From NCBI RefSeq assembly GCF_008974265.1, contig NZ_BKZW01000001.1, forward strand, positions 372,001-436,000: 64,000 nucleotides of DNA, read 5' to 3'. Positions 8,538 through 16,437 of the stretch are shown in pieces; within the stretch, counting starts at the first letter, position 1, and every line of letters starts with the position of its first letter. The notes beneath the pieces are model-generated. The model did not search any database. It was not told the origin of the DNA and saw only the letters and a program-made list of their open reading frames with translations. The stretch is from Dictyobacter vulcani (lineage in GTDB: Bacteria > Chloroflexota > Ktedonobacteria > Ktedonobacterales > Ktedonobacteraceae). The translations under genes were made by a program, and so were the position numbers.

Positions 8538-9850
8538 CTATAGGGCAGGAGAACATACAGGCAAGAAGTATGAGTTATCATCAAAGATTAACTTCTGGCA
8601 GGCACGTACGCCAATGGCGGAGGGGGTCCCGCCAACAACAAAACAATTATGCACAAGGTTTACTGGTGTGGCTCCTTTTTCTGTTTGAATGGTGGTAGTA
8701 GGCAAGCCAGCATACTGTTGATACACCTTGACCTGCTTATCATAAAAGTTCCACTGGCTGTGCTCAATGACTTCCTGATGATCAAGAATGGTGATCGAGG
8801 AACCCTCACGGCCATAGACAGGTTTGACAACATACTGTCCAGTAAAGATGGATTGCCCTTGAGCATCCAGAGGACTCAGATATGTTGGCAGGATATATTG
8901 CTCAATCCAATCATGTTCCTCAGTTGTAAAGAGTTCGCTCTGGGCCAGGTGCAGAGCCCATAAGATGGCGACCAGGGCTTTATTCTGCAAGACAAATGAG
9001 ATCGGCGGATTAATGACAGCCAGCCGTCTTTGCCGTACCAATTCCATCAAAGCCAGCCCTACTGGCGTTCCATCAACATCTTCATCCAGCATCAGATGTT
9101 CAGTTGGATACAGTTTATAGAGTACATCCACCCGCTCGCCGTCAGTGGTAAACAGTCCGTTTCGTTTTACACGCAATTCGTTCAGACCACGAAACGAGGT
9201 CCGATATGCTATGTCGCCACTGCTCAGGAGTAGATTGTGGTAAAACTCTGTGGTTGTGCGCTCTTCTTTGCGGTGAGCATAAGCGCTAAAGACCACCGAG
9301 CGACCACCATCAGTATAGGGCTCAACCCAGGCCAGGCCAGCATCAATGGCAGCCCGGATTGATTGCAGCAGTTGCTGCTGACAATGCAAATTAGGGTCAG
9401 GAAGTCCAAAATCTGTGCATACCTGACCATTCATATGAAATAGCTCCACCACAAAGGTTGGGGTCTCAGCATTGAACTCGAGTAATTTGGGACCATCAGC
9501 ACTCATGACAAATTCAAAGCGACCACACATCACATCAGGCATCTCTGGCATGACAGTACGCACATAAGGTATTGTCGATGGAGGGATGCCCATCTCAATG
9601 AGCGGCTGGTTATCCGCTTGTTGAAACAAGCGGGCCAGCCGTGTCATCAGGGTATAGAGACGTGCTGATGCGGTACGTAGCATTTCAGCATGCTCATGCG
9701 AGACTTCGAGGGCCCCATAGACAGCATATTCTTCGACACTCTCGCCAGGCAGGGTTCCCCAGAATGAGGGGAACCGGTTATAGTAGGCACGTCGCCACTC
9801 ACGATAAGCATTGGCAAAGTGGTGACCTTCGGGAGATGATCTCTGTTCAA
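8538..9850 (-). CDS. Glutathionylspermidine synthase-like ATP-grasp ligase (YgiC/YjfC type), one frame break
   Basis: C-N ligase of the GSP-synth ATP-grasp family, expected to form an amide bond with ATP; the substrate is unknown. Seen: the main frame (8538-9683) carries MPDVMCGRFEFVMSADGPK, LLEFNAETPT and the C-terminal VKPVYGREGSSITI, all typical of the family. The true N-terminus lies further up: residues NAYREWRRAYYNRF and EEYAVYGALEVSHEHAEML read through in frame but without a start codon. One missing base in CCC at 9831-9833 would join them to TTG 9850, which has GGGAGG 8 bp upstream. The RBS overlaps the end of the Gly-rich gene, so the two are translationally coupled, as in the ygiBC pair. 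Confidence 0.75.
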
Positions 9851-9854
9851 AAGT

Positions 9855-10397
9855 TTAGCCTCCCTCACCACCTCCATGTCCTCCACCTCCACTTTCGCCA
9901 CCACCGCTTTCACCGCTGCCACCCTTACTCCCACCACCAACACCACCATTACCATCCTCACCACCTATACCATGGGCACCAGGATTCGGATGGACGCCAT
10001 CATCACTGGGCACCCAACCTCCACGATTTGGTATCCACAGGTAATGTGAACCACCACTGCTGGTACAGGAAACTTGTTTTGTATCTTTGGGGTTATCAGG
10101 TGTAGGGCAGGGAGAATCACTATTACTACAGGCACTCAACGGCCCAAGTAATGCCGCGCTGAGCCCAATTACAGAAACAAAGCGGGCCATATCGGCGGGA
10201 AGATGACGAATATTGCGTTCGGGCTGGGTAGCCAACGGCTTGAATACGACATCTTTGATTACCGAAAAAACAGCATGATCTGGTTTCGCATCGGATATCT
10301 TCTGGTCCTGGAGATGTTTGTCTGCAGCCTGCATGTTGCTGGAATTCACTTGAGACTGCGATTCCAGTGACCAGGAAGAATTTCTTCCTTCAGTCAT
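9855..10397 (-). CDS. Gly-rich membrane or lipoprotein-like protein, possible substrate partner of the ATP-grasp ligase
   Basis: 180 residues. The N-terminal 75 are polar. Residues about 68-90 form a hydrophobic segment ending in SAC, like a lipobox or a YgiB (DUF1190)-type anchor. A short Cys-containing section follows, then a strongly repetitive Gly/Ser/Glu tail of about 45 residues ending in GG. It lies directly upstream of the ligase, whose RBS is inside this gene's last codons. YgiB-family proteins sit next to YgiC ligases in the same way. Homology to YgiB is suggested by layout and composition and is not proven. Confidence 0.65.
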   Translation of the reverse strand: MTEGRNSSWSLESQSQVNSSNMQAADKHLQDQKISDAKPDHAVFSVIKDVVFKPLATQPERNIRHLPADMARFVSVIGLSAALLGPLSACSNSDSPCPTPDNPKDTKQVSCTSSGGSHYLWIPNRGGWVPSDDGVHPNPGAHGIGGEDGNGGVGGGSKGGSGESGGGESGGGGHGGGEGG

Positions 10398-10605
10398 AAA
10401 TTTTTTCTCTTTTTCAATAACAATAAATTAATAGTTTTTTGGCATAGCCACTTAATGAATGATAGAGCATAGTTCAGTTATAAATGGCGGCTATCATTAA
10501 AAAGCGTGTAAAAATAATGCCTTACGACATTATCTTGCTACTTCTAGTAAAAACGTTGTTACTAACCAACCATCAAATCAGCGTACGTTGCGATAGTAGC
10601 GCATT

Positions 10606-10722
10606 TTATGAATGCTGCTGCTTATCCAGAGTTCTCTTAAGTACACCTAGCAGGACAATTGTCCCGAACCAGGCGCCAGTGATCAGCCAGCTACGCCGTT
10701 TGGCATGTTTGTCATTGAGCAT
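10606..10722 (-). CDS. 38-residue single-span membrane peptide
   Basis: Short gene that ORF callers can miss. ATG at 10720-10722, one base after the TAA of the 266-residue gene, with its RBS (AAGAGGAA) in that gene's last codons. The protein begins MLNDKHAKRRSW, then about 16 hydrophobic residues (LITGAWFGTIVLLGVL) and a basic/polar end (KRTLDKQQHS). The positive-inside pattern, tight coupling and clean hydrophobic core support a real membrane peptide of the ligase operon. The function is unknown. Confidence 0.55.
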   Translation of the reverse strand: MLNDKHAKRRSWLITGAWFGTIVLLGVLKRTLDKQQHS

Positions 10723-10723
10723 G

Positions 10724-11524
10724 TTATTCCTCTTTTCTGGCTACCTGACCAATGTTATTATATGCACGCGAGGTCATATCCATATAAGGAGAAATCAAGG
10801 ACTCTGCGAAAGGTGCGGCCGGCTCAACTCGTCCACTCACATGATCAACCGGTTTAGAGGGTTGATCCGTGGGAAGAACCATGATGCGACGAATAAGATT
10901 ATTCATAACCAGCATATTACGTTCTGCCAGTATCTGGTGAGGCACAAATGTATACAGGGGACTCTGCATGGCTGCACGCTGCTGCTGGATCTGCTCTGGC
11001 TGATGGCCATAGCGCTGGCAGGCTGACTGAACTTGCCGGGACAGCTCATCTGGAGTTAAAGAAGATAGAGCATCAAGCATCTGCAGGAAATTCATGCCGC
11101 GATTCAATAACACTTGTCGACCATGCAATAGACGCTGGAGTTGCTTCTCCGAAGTGCCCGCCTGCTGGGCTTCCTGAATCTGACGTGTGATATCCGCGAT
11201 CGGCAACAAATTCAGTTTACGATATAAGAAACTCACCACCCCGGCCAGATCGCCGTGCTCCTGCCAATCCTGAAGCAATTGCAGACATTGCAAACCATCA
11301 TATTCCTTGACTGATCGAGCAATACTCAAGAGACTCGTTTTGCACTCGCCAACCCACAGGGCATGTAAGTATTGCACCACATCGTCTACCGTTAAATGCT
11401 CCAGGCGTTCCTGCCCGTGAATTGCCTCGATGAAAAGAAAGCTGCGCTCGAATTCTGGTTGAAGCTGCTCAAAAGCAGTAAGTTTTTGCTCCACCAGTTC
11501 TGGACGTTCTATCCCTGTGGTCAT
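10724..11524 (-). CDS. Helical protein of unknown function, first gene of the ligase operon
   Basis: 266 residues, rich in Gln/Leu and predicted mostly helical, with no signal peptide or membrane segment. It ends in a Tyr-containing tail (SLISPYMDMTSRAYNNIG). RBS GAGGAGGAG before ATG 11524 is very strong. I recognise no family. Its position ahead of a membrane peptide, a Gly-rich anchored protein and an ATP-grasp ligase suggests a cytosolic component of the same system. Confidence 0.7.
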   Translation of the reverse strand: MTTGIERPELVEQKLTAFEQLQPEFERSFLFIEAIHGQERLEHLTVDDVVQYLHALWVGECKTSLLSIARSVKEYDGLQCLQLLQDWQEHGDLAGVVSFLYRKLNLLPIADITRQIQEAQQAGTSEKQLQRLLHGRQVLLNRGMNFLQMLDALSSLTPDELSRQVQSACQRYGHQPEQIQQQRAAMQSPLYTFVPHQILAERNMLVMNNLIRRIMVLPTDQPSKPVDHVSGRVEPAAPFAESLISPYMDMTSRAYNNIGQVARKEE

Positions 11525-11587
11525 ATTACTCCTCCTCTCTGAAATTATACAATTATATAAACAAAATCGTCTGGTAGCCTCTATCAG

Positions 11588-11607
11588 TTTGACGAAACAA
11601 CGTCAAA
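11588..11607. promoter_or_regulatory. Inverted repeat TTTGACG-n6-CGTCAAA upstream of the ligase operon
   Basis: Perfect 7 bp arms (11588-11594 and 11601-11607) with a 6 bp spacer, about 64 bp upstream of the ATG of the 266-residue gene. The size fits a dimeric regulator site. The regulator is unknown. Confidence 0.35.
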
Positions 11608-11771
11608 GTTCAATAGCTAAAGCGCGGCAATTTTGCTAGCCACGACCAGAAGCGTTCATGATGGCTTTTCAAATAGCAGATAAAGCAAATATATAAGCTA
11701 CTCATAAAGCACGGTTGAGAACGCCGAATGGAGACATTTGGAGATCTAAAAACGCAGACAAAAACAAAAAC

Positions 11772-11798
11772 ACCTACCTCGTCATTGGTGAGGTAGGC
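11772..11798 (-). terminator. Rho-independent terminator of the cysteine operon
   Basis: On the reverse strand GCCTACCTC, a 9 nt loop and GAGGTAGGT are followed by GTTTTTGTTTTTG. It lies 25 bp after the mec stop codon and is a textbook stem plus T-rich tail. Confidence 0.8.
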
Positions 11799-11822
11799 AT
11801 TCAAACAAGAGGAGTAACGAAG

Positions 11823-12248
11823 TTAATCGATCGCAATCTTTCCTTCTGTGACTTCACCTTGAATATCAATTTTGAACACGCGAGCATAGGGGGGCTGTGG
11901 ATGGTGGCGGTGTGAAAAGATAATATACAGGTAGCCGCTCCGTTTTGCGTACTCGATATCGCGCGCCGAAGGATAGGCTTCAGTGATAGGATGCGAATGA
12001 TAATAAATCAGATCACCATCATACGTATCAATATCGTTATAAATACGCACCATATCACTCTCGCTGATAATAGAGAAATCGTCTGGATGCTCGGCGACAT
12101 TGGCAGTAGGATAATTTTTGACGACCCGCTCTGCCAGGCTACCAAGCGCTCCACAGGTCTCGTCAGGATAACCAGCACTGACATGTTCTACCATCTCTTG
12201 ATAGATAGTAGAAGGAACATGAATTACAAAACGTGCATCAACTACCAT
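11823..12248 (-). CDS. mec: JAMM/M67 zinc metallopeptidase (Mec), CysO-cysteine hydrolase
   Basis: 141 residues. In mycobacteria Mec cuts the CysO-cysteine adduct to release cysteine. The JAMM motif is complete: Glu30, His84-Ser-His86-Pro, Ser94 and Asp97 (HSHP...S..D). An upstream in-frame start (12323) exists, but ATG 12246-12248 overlaps the last codons of cysM, the coupled start expected in an operon. Downstream gene of moeZ-cysO-cysM-mec. It may also trim the CysO C-terminus (see cysO). Confidence 0.88.
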   Translation of the reverse strand: MVVDARFVIHVPSTIYQEMVEHVSAGYPDETCGALGSLAERVVKNYPTANVAEHPDDFSIISESDMVRIYNDIDTYDGDLIYYHSHPITEAYPSARDIEYAKRSGYLYIIFSHRHHPQPPYARVFKIDIQGEVTEGKIAID

Positions 12249-13177
12249 AATATTTTCGCCTCTAGTTCCTCTTCGATCTGCTCGACCGAACGGGTCCAGA
12301 GATCTTCGCTCAAATACTTCCAACCACCATCGGCCAGCAAGACGACAATCTTACCCTGCTCCATACTACTGGCAACACGCAAAGCCGCCTGTAGAGAAGC
12401 CCCACAGGATGGCCCCGCAAAGATACCTTCCTGGTCCTTCAACTGTCGGGTGCGGCGAATAGAGTCACTGCTAGAAACAAGAATCTTGCCATCCAGGAGA
12501 GACTGATCCAGTACAGGTGGAACAAATCCATCCTGTAAACTGCGTAGTCCCTGTACCCCATCACCCTGCATTGGCTCAGCGGCTACAATACGAATAGCAG
12601 GATTGTATTCTTTCAAGCGCCGGGCATTGCCCGTCAGAGTACCACCTGTACCGAGTCCGGCCACAAAAACATCCAGTTCAGGCAGATCGCGGATAATCTC
12701 AACTGCGGTACCTTCATAGTGAGCCCGGGGATTGGCTGGATTGCCATATTGATAAAGCATGACATAGTGGTCATCCGTCTGTGCCAGTTCTTTAGCCAGT
12801 TTGACCGCTCCATTACTCCCCAGGCGGCCATCTGAATACACGATCTTTGCGCCATACAGCTCAAGCATCTGACGACGTTCGCTGGTGACATTATCGGGCA
12901 TCACAGCAACAAAAGGATAGCCTTTGACGCGTGCGATCATCGCCAGTGCAATACCAGTGTTACCACTCGTCGGTTCCAATAGAATCGAGCCGGGGCGCAA
13001 TGTTCCGTTCGCCTCGGCCTCCTCAATCATCTGCCTGGCCACACGATCCTTCACACTACCAGTAGGATTGTTTCCTTCGAGTTTGGCATAAATCTCTACT
13101 CCGGGACGCGGGCTGAAGCTTTTTAGTTCGACAAGTGGCGTATTCCCGATGGTCTCCAACAAGCTGCCGTAGCGCAT
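12242..13177 (-). CDS. cysM: O-phosphoserine sulfhydrylase (CysM), thiocarboxylate-dependent cysteine synthase
   Basis: PLP enzyme, 311 residues. Lys43 in NPTGSVKDR binds PLP; SGNTG (71-75) and GLGTGGT (174-180) are the substrate and phosphate loops. Arg212 in QGLRSL matches the Arg that lets mycobacterial CysM accept O-phosphoserine rather than O-acetylserine. The C-terminal GGWKYLS and long tail ending in LW also follow the mycobacterial enzyme. Neighbours cysO and mec support use of a protein thiocarboxylate as sulfur donor. The phosphoserine specificity is inferred. Confidence 0.92.
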   Translation of the reverse strand: MRYGSLLETIGNTPLVELKSFSPRPGVEIYAKLEGNNPTGSVKDRVARQMIEEAEANGTLRPGSILLEPTSGNTGIALAMIARVKGYPFVAVMPDNVTSERRQMLELYGAKIVYSDGRLGSNGAVKLAKELAQTDDHYVMLYQYGNPANPRAHYEGTAVEIIRDLPELDVFVAGLGTGGTLTGNARRLKEYNPAIRIVAAEPMQGDGVQGLRSLQDGFVPPVLDQSLLDGKILVSSSDSIRRTRQLKDQEGIFAGPSCGASLQAALRVASSMEQGKIVVLLADGGWKYLSEDLWTRSVEQIEEELEAKILW

Positions 13178-13189
13178 GCGTCTTTTCTC

Positions 13190-13462
13190 CTAGCGTCCAC
13201 CCGCCATCGCAGGCAGCAGGGTAATCGTATCATTAGCCTCTACAGCCGTCTGTAGACCCTGTAGATAGCGCACATCCTGATCATTGATATACACATTCAC
13301 AAAGCGGCTCAGATCTTGCTCCGGCTGAATCTGCTCCTTCAATGAGGGATGGTTTTGATACAGGTTATTCAAGACTTCAGCCAGGGTACTACCCTGGGCG
13401 CTCACTTGCTTTGAGCCGCCTGCATACGAACGCAGAACAGGTGCTAAACGGATATTTGCCAT
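13190..13462 (-). CDS. cysO: CysO, ubiquitin-like sulfur carrier protein, C-terminus GGR
   Basis: 90 residues with the ThiS/MoaD beta-grasp fold (FVNVYINDQDVRYLQGL, DTITLLPAMAGG). MoeZ adenylates and thiocarboxylates its C-terminal Gly; CysM then uses the sulfur. The sequence ends GGR, one residue past the GG that must carry the thiocarboxylate. The Arg would have to be removed first, as in carriers matured by a JAMM peptidase; mec in the same operon is the obvious candidate. It starts 90 bp after moeZ. Confidence 0.88.
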   Translation of the reverse strand: MANIRLAPVLRSYAGGSKQVSAQGSTLAEVLNNLYQNHPSLKEQIQPEQDLSRFVNVYINDQDVRYLQGLQTAVEANDTITLLPAMAGGR

Positions 13463-13551
13463 GGTTAATGTATTCCTTCCATAAAATATTTCTGCTAGAC
13501 AGTAGTGGTGATGTGACCGGACAGGTCAAACACCATCACTACTTCAAACTT

Positions 13552-14730
13552 TTACGCTGGTATGGCGCACACATCGGCATAGGTAGGTAGATCTTCAGGA
13601 TGTCCATGCTCGCCACACGCGGGGCACTTAGGATCGCGGAAGAGGCGTAACTCCATAAACTCACCGGAGAGAGCGTCATAGGTCAGCAGACGGCCAACCA
13701 GTGGCTCACCAATACCCAGGAGTACTTTAATGGCCTCGGTAGCCTGCAACAGGCCAATAATGCCAGGTAATACACCAAGGACACCGGCTTCAGCACAGCT
13801 AGGCGCCAGAGCTGGTGGTGGTGGCTCTGGATAGAGACAGCGATAGCAGGGGCCTTCATATGGCTTGAAAACAGTTACCTGTCCCTCAAAACGGAAGACA
13901 CTACCATGAACTACCGGCTTATTATAGATAAGAGCAGCATCATTGAGCATATAACGGGTAGGGAAATTATCCGTCCCGTCAATGATCAAATCATATTCAG
14001 AGACCAGTTGCTTTACATTGGTCTCATCCAGCCGTTCAATATATGTATTGACCTTTACATCTGGATTCAGAGCATTGATGGTTGTGCGCGCCGACTCGGC
14101 TTTATATTGTCCAATACGCTCGGTATTGTGGATGACCTGACGCTGTAAATTGCTGTCATCTACCACATCTGCATCAATGATACCGATGGTACCCACACCA
14201 GCCGCCGCCAGATAAAGAGCGGCAGGAGAACCCAGACCACCAGCACCAATAAAGAGTACTTTGGCATCCAGCAATTTTAACTGACCCTGCTCACCAACCT
14301 CGGGCACTAACAGATGTCGGCTATAGCGTTTTGTTTGAGCTTCGTTCAACGTGCGAGGCTGTGTAAAACCTAAGCCACTGCCCTTCCATTGTCCAAACCC
14401 ACCAGCCATCGAGACCACATCCTGGTATCCCATCTGCTGTAAGGTGTTGCCAGCCATGAGTGAACGAACGCCACCAGCACAGTATAAGACAACCTTTTTT
14501 GATTTATCGGGAACGCTTTCTTCAATCTGTGATTCAAGATGTCCCCGAGGCACATGCACCGCACCTGGAATGTATCCTTCATTCCATTCATTCTTCTCAC
14601 GAACGTCTACCAGAGTAAAATCTGCATCGCCTTGCTTACGCTGGCCTAATGCTTCGTTTACCTGTGACGCCGACCACTCGGGCACATGTTGTCGTGCTTG
14701 CCGCAGGATCTCGCGAAAAGCCTCACCCAT
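13552..14730 (-). CDS. moeZ: Rhodanese-E1 sulfurtransferase/adenylyltransferase (MoeZ/MoeB/ThiF type)
   Basis: 392 residues. The N-terminal rhodanese domain (residues 15-125) has the persulfide Cys84 in VLYCAGGVRS. The E1-like domain follows with ATP loop IGAGGLGSPA (161-170), ADVVDDSNLQRQ and two zinc CxxC pairs (CYRC and CPAC). It activates the CysO C-terminus and transfers sulfur. In mycobacterial MoeZ the rhodanese lies at the C-terminus; here it precedes the E1 domain. RBS GAGGTGA before ATG 14730. First gene of the operon. Confidence 0.92.
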   Translation of the reverse strand: MGEAFREILRQARQHVPEWSASQVNEALGQRKQGDADFTLVDVREKNEWNEGYIPGAVHVPRGHLESQIEESVPDKSKKVVLYCAGGVRSLMAGNTLQQMGYQDVVSMAGGFGQWKGSGLGFTQPRTLNEAQTKRYSRHLLVPEVGEQGQLKLLDAKVLFIGAGGLGSPAALYLAAAGVGTIGIIDADVVDDSNLQRQVIHNTERIGQYKAESARTTINALNPDVKVNTYIERLDETNVKQLVSEYDLIIDGTDNFPTRYMLNDAALIYNKPVVHGSVFRFEGQVTVFKPYEGPCYRCLYPEPPPPALAPSCAEAGVLGVLPGIIGLLQATEAIKVLLGIGEPLVGRLLTYDALSGEFMELRLFRDPKCPACGEHGHPEDLPTYADVCAIPA

Positions 14731-15082
14731 GTTACATCACCTCATTGTTGACTAAGTATATCAAATTAGTTTTAAACTTTCTAACCAAAGAGTACCATGT
14801 TCAAATTTTTCTTGTCAAGGAAGTTGAGCTAATGCTCAATGCAGACACGCACGTTGCACATGGGCCACTGCACAGGTTAGATAGGAGATTACGTTTAAGA
14901 AGTTTCCTCTAGCTATTGAATAGCAATGTCATTCAGAGGTATAAACAGTTCAAACTCACAAAATTATTCCTGAATCAGAGCTTTTTATAAAAAGAAGGCC
15001 CGCCAGGCTCAAATGGTAAAAGCTGGCAGGCTCTCTATATGCTTTATCGCCCTCTTCTTGCTGCTTACCTGCTCAAAAAGCT
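14731..15082. other. Intergenic region: cysteine-operon promoter region and HEAT-gene terminator
   Basis: On the reverse strand a TTGACA stands about 80 bp before the moeZ start and a TATACT -10-like hexamer lies closer. ACTAA/TTAGT arms around 14752-14771 form a weak palindrome over the likely -10, perhaps a regulator site. 14998-15031 holds the HEAT-gene terminator. No gene is seen. Confidence 0.4.
14990..15031 (-). terminator. Terminator after the HEAT-repeat gene
   Basis: Reverse strand: GCCTGCCAG, a 16 nt loop and CTGGCGGGC, then CTTCTTTTT. It begins about 50 bp after the HEAT gene's stop codon. Confidence 0.7.
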
Positions 15083-16183
15083 TTAGTTTTGGAGAGAAAG
15101 TTCACGCGTTGAGAGCTGAAAAATGTTATCTCTTTCCATGTTTTCAAGCGCCTTGCGTGCGGCTTGAGCCGTACCAACTTTGAAGGATGGCGCTTGCATT
15201 TCCTGAAAAACTGGTTCAAGATACGGCTTAAGCTTATGATAGCGGGTATAGAGCTGATGAAAGACATAGGAAGCAGTTTCGGCTAACCAGGGAGAGGTTT
15301 CCTGAAACATTAAAAGGTACAAGAGGGGTTGAACGCCTTGCTTGCCAAATTGTACCAGTTCCCTGGCAGCCATCCAGGCAACGCCGTGATCGGGATCATT
15401 CAAGCTTTGCGCCAGGATAGGAACGGCACGTTCATCATTGATCTCACCCAGCGCACGAATACAATACCAACGAGTCCAGGCTGAGGCGCTACCACATTCA
15501 GCAATCAGAGCAGGTACTGCCCAACCACCCAGTTGAACCAGGGATTGAAAGATCTGAATACCAAGCTGCTCATCAGCACTACGCAGGGCAGTAATAAGCA
15601 CGGGCACAGCATCAGGTGTGCCGACATGTCCCAGAGCTTTTGCTGCCTGCAAACGCACTTCGTAGTCCACATCATTTAAAGCTTCTATCAAAGCCTCAGC
15701 ATCGTTACGTCCAGCGATCAAGCCCAGGATATGGGCGGCGTTTGCCCGCAACGCTGGACGTGGTGAATGCAGAGCATGCAACAAAACACGTCGTGCTCGC
15801 TCGATATTCATCCCAGAACCAGGCATAAACAGGGTCCGCAAACGCATACGTGCATACGCTGAACGCAAAGGCAAAGGTACAACAAAAGGTTTCCCAGCCC
15901 AGGTGCCCTGAGCGATAAATTCTAAAAGATGATCAGCCAGACGATCATCATCCAGGGAAGAAACCGCGACTACGGCCCGTGGATCATTTTTCAGGATCCA
16001 GATCATCAAACGCCAGGCAGCAGCCCGACTGCCAGCGGCAGCCTCACGAGCTAATACCTGCGGTGACGTTTCTCCAACAGGAGGCGTGGCGTCAGAAACT
16101 GGTGGCATTGGTGGAAGGGGCGGTTGCTCCCGCGAGATGTTCCCATAATTTTGCGCAGAAAAATCCGAAGAGGGCGTCATCAT
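15083..16183 (-). CDS. HEAT-repeat protein (PBS-lyase type repeats)
   Basis: 366 residues. A Pro-rich N-terminal stretch of about 45 residues is followed by at least five HEAT-like helical pairs between residues 125 and 330 (for example ALNDVDYEVRLQAAKALGHV and SLNDPDHGVAWMAARELVQF). Such repeats serve as protein-binding scaffolds; no catalytic residues are visible. It is alone between two terminators, so its partner cannot be guessed from context. Confidence 0.8.
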   Translation of the reverse strand: MMTPSSDFSAQNYGNISREQPPLPPMPPVSDATPPVGETSPQVLAREAAAGSRAAAWRLMIWILKNDPRAVVAVSSLDDDRLADHLLEFIAQGTWAGKPFVVPLPLRSAYARMRLRTLFMPGSGMNIERARRVLLHALHSPRPALRANAAHILGLIAGRNDAEALIEALNDVDYEVRLQAAKALGHVGTPDAVPVLITALRSADEQLGIQIFQSLVQLGGWAVPALIAECGSASAWTRWYCIRALGEINDERAVPILAQSLNDPDHGVAWMAARELVQFGKQGVQPLLYLLMFQETSPWLAETASYVFHQLYTRYHKLKPYLEPVFQEMQAPSFKVGTAQAARKALENMERDNIFQLSTRELSLQN

Positions 16184-16326
16184 TACACCTCACGATATAC
16201 CGAGCACTATCAGTACAGTAGCAATGAACACAATAACGCACCATCACGGAAGGGAGACTTACTCAAAGAGACAGTACTGCAGTATACCACATAGTGTATC
16301 AAGATAAATCAAAGGACATCAAAAAA

Positions 16327-16361
16327 TTGAGAGGATGCTCCAACTGTGAGCATCCTCTCAA
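16327..16361 (-). terminator. Terminator of the molybdenum hydroxylase gene
   Basis: Perfect 14 bp arms TTGAGAGGATGCTC (16327-16340) and its complement (16348-16361) with a 7 nt loop. On the reverse strand the stem is followed by TTTTTTGAT. A strong intrinsic terminator. Confidence 0.85.
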
Positions 16362-16437
16362 CATAAACGGAAGGTGCTGGCTAGATGTGTATTTCAATTA
16401 CAGCCAGCTACCTTCCCGACTGAACACGCTTTTACAG

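Noticed and set aside
9647..9964. 105-codon reverse frame across the Gly-rich/ligase junction
   Set aside because: Val/Gly repeats are the out-of-frame reading of the Gly-rich codons. Only its middle part (from TTG 9850 to 9834) is believed to be translated, as the start of the ligase.
12249..12323. Longer Mec start at 12323
   Set aside because: Would overlap cysM by 82 bp and add 25 residues with no counterpart in the family; ATG 12248 is the coupled start.
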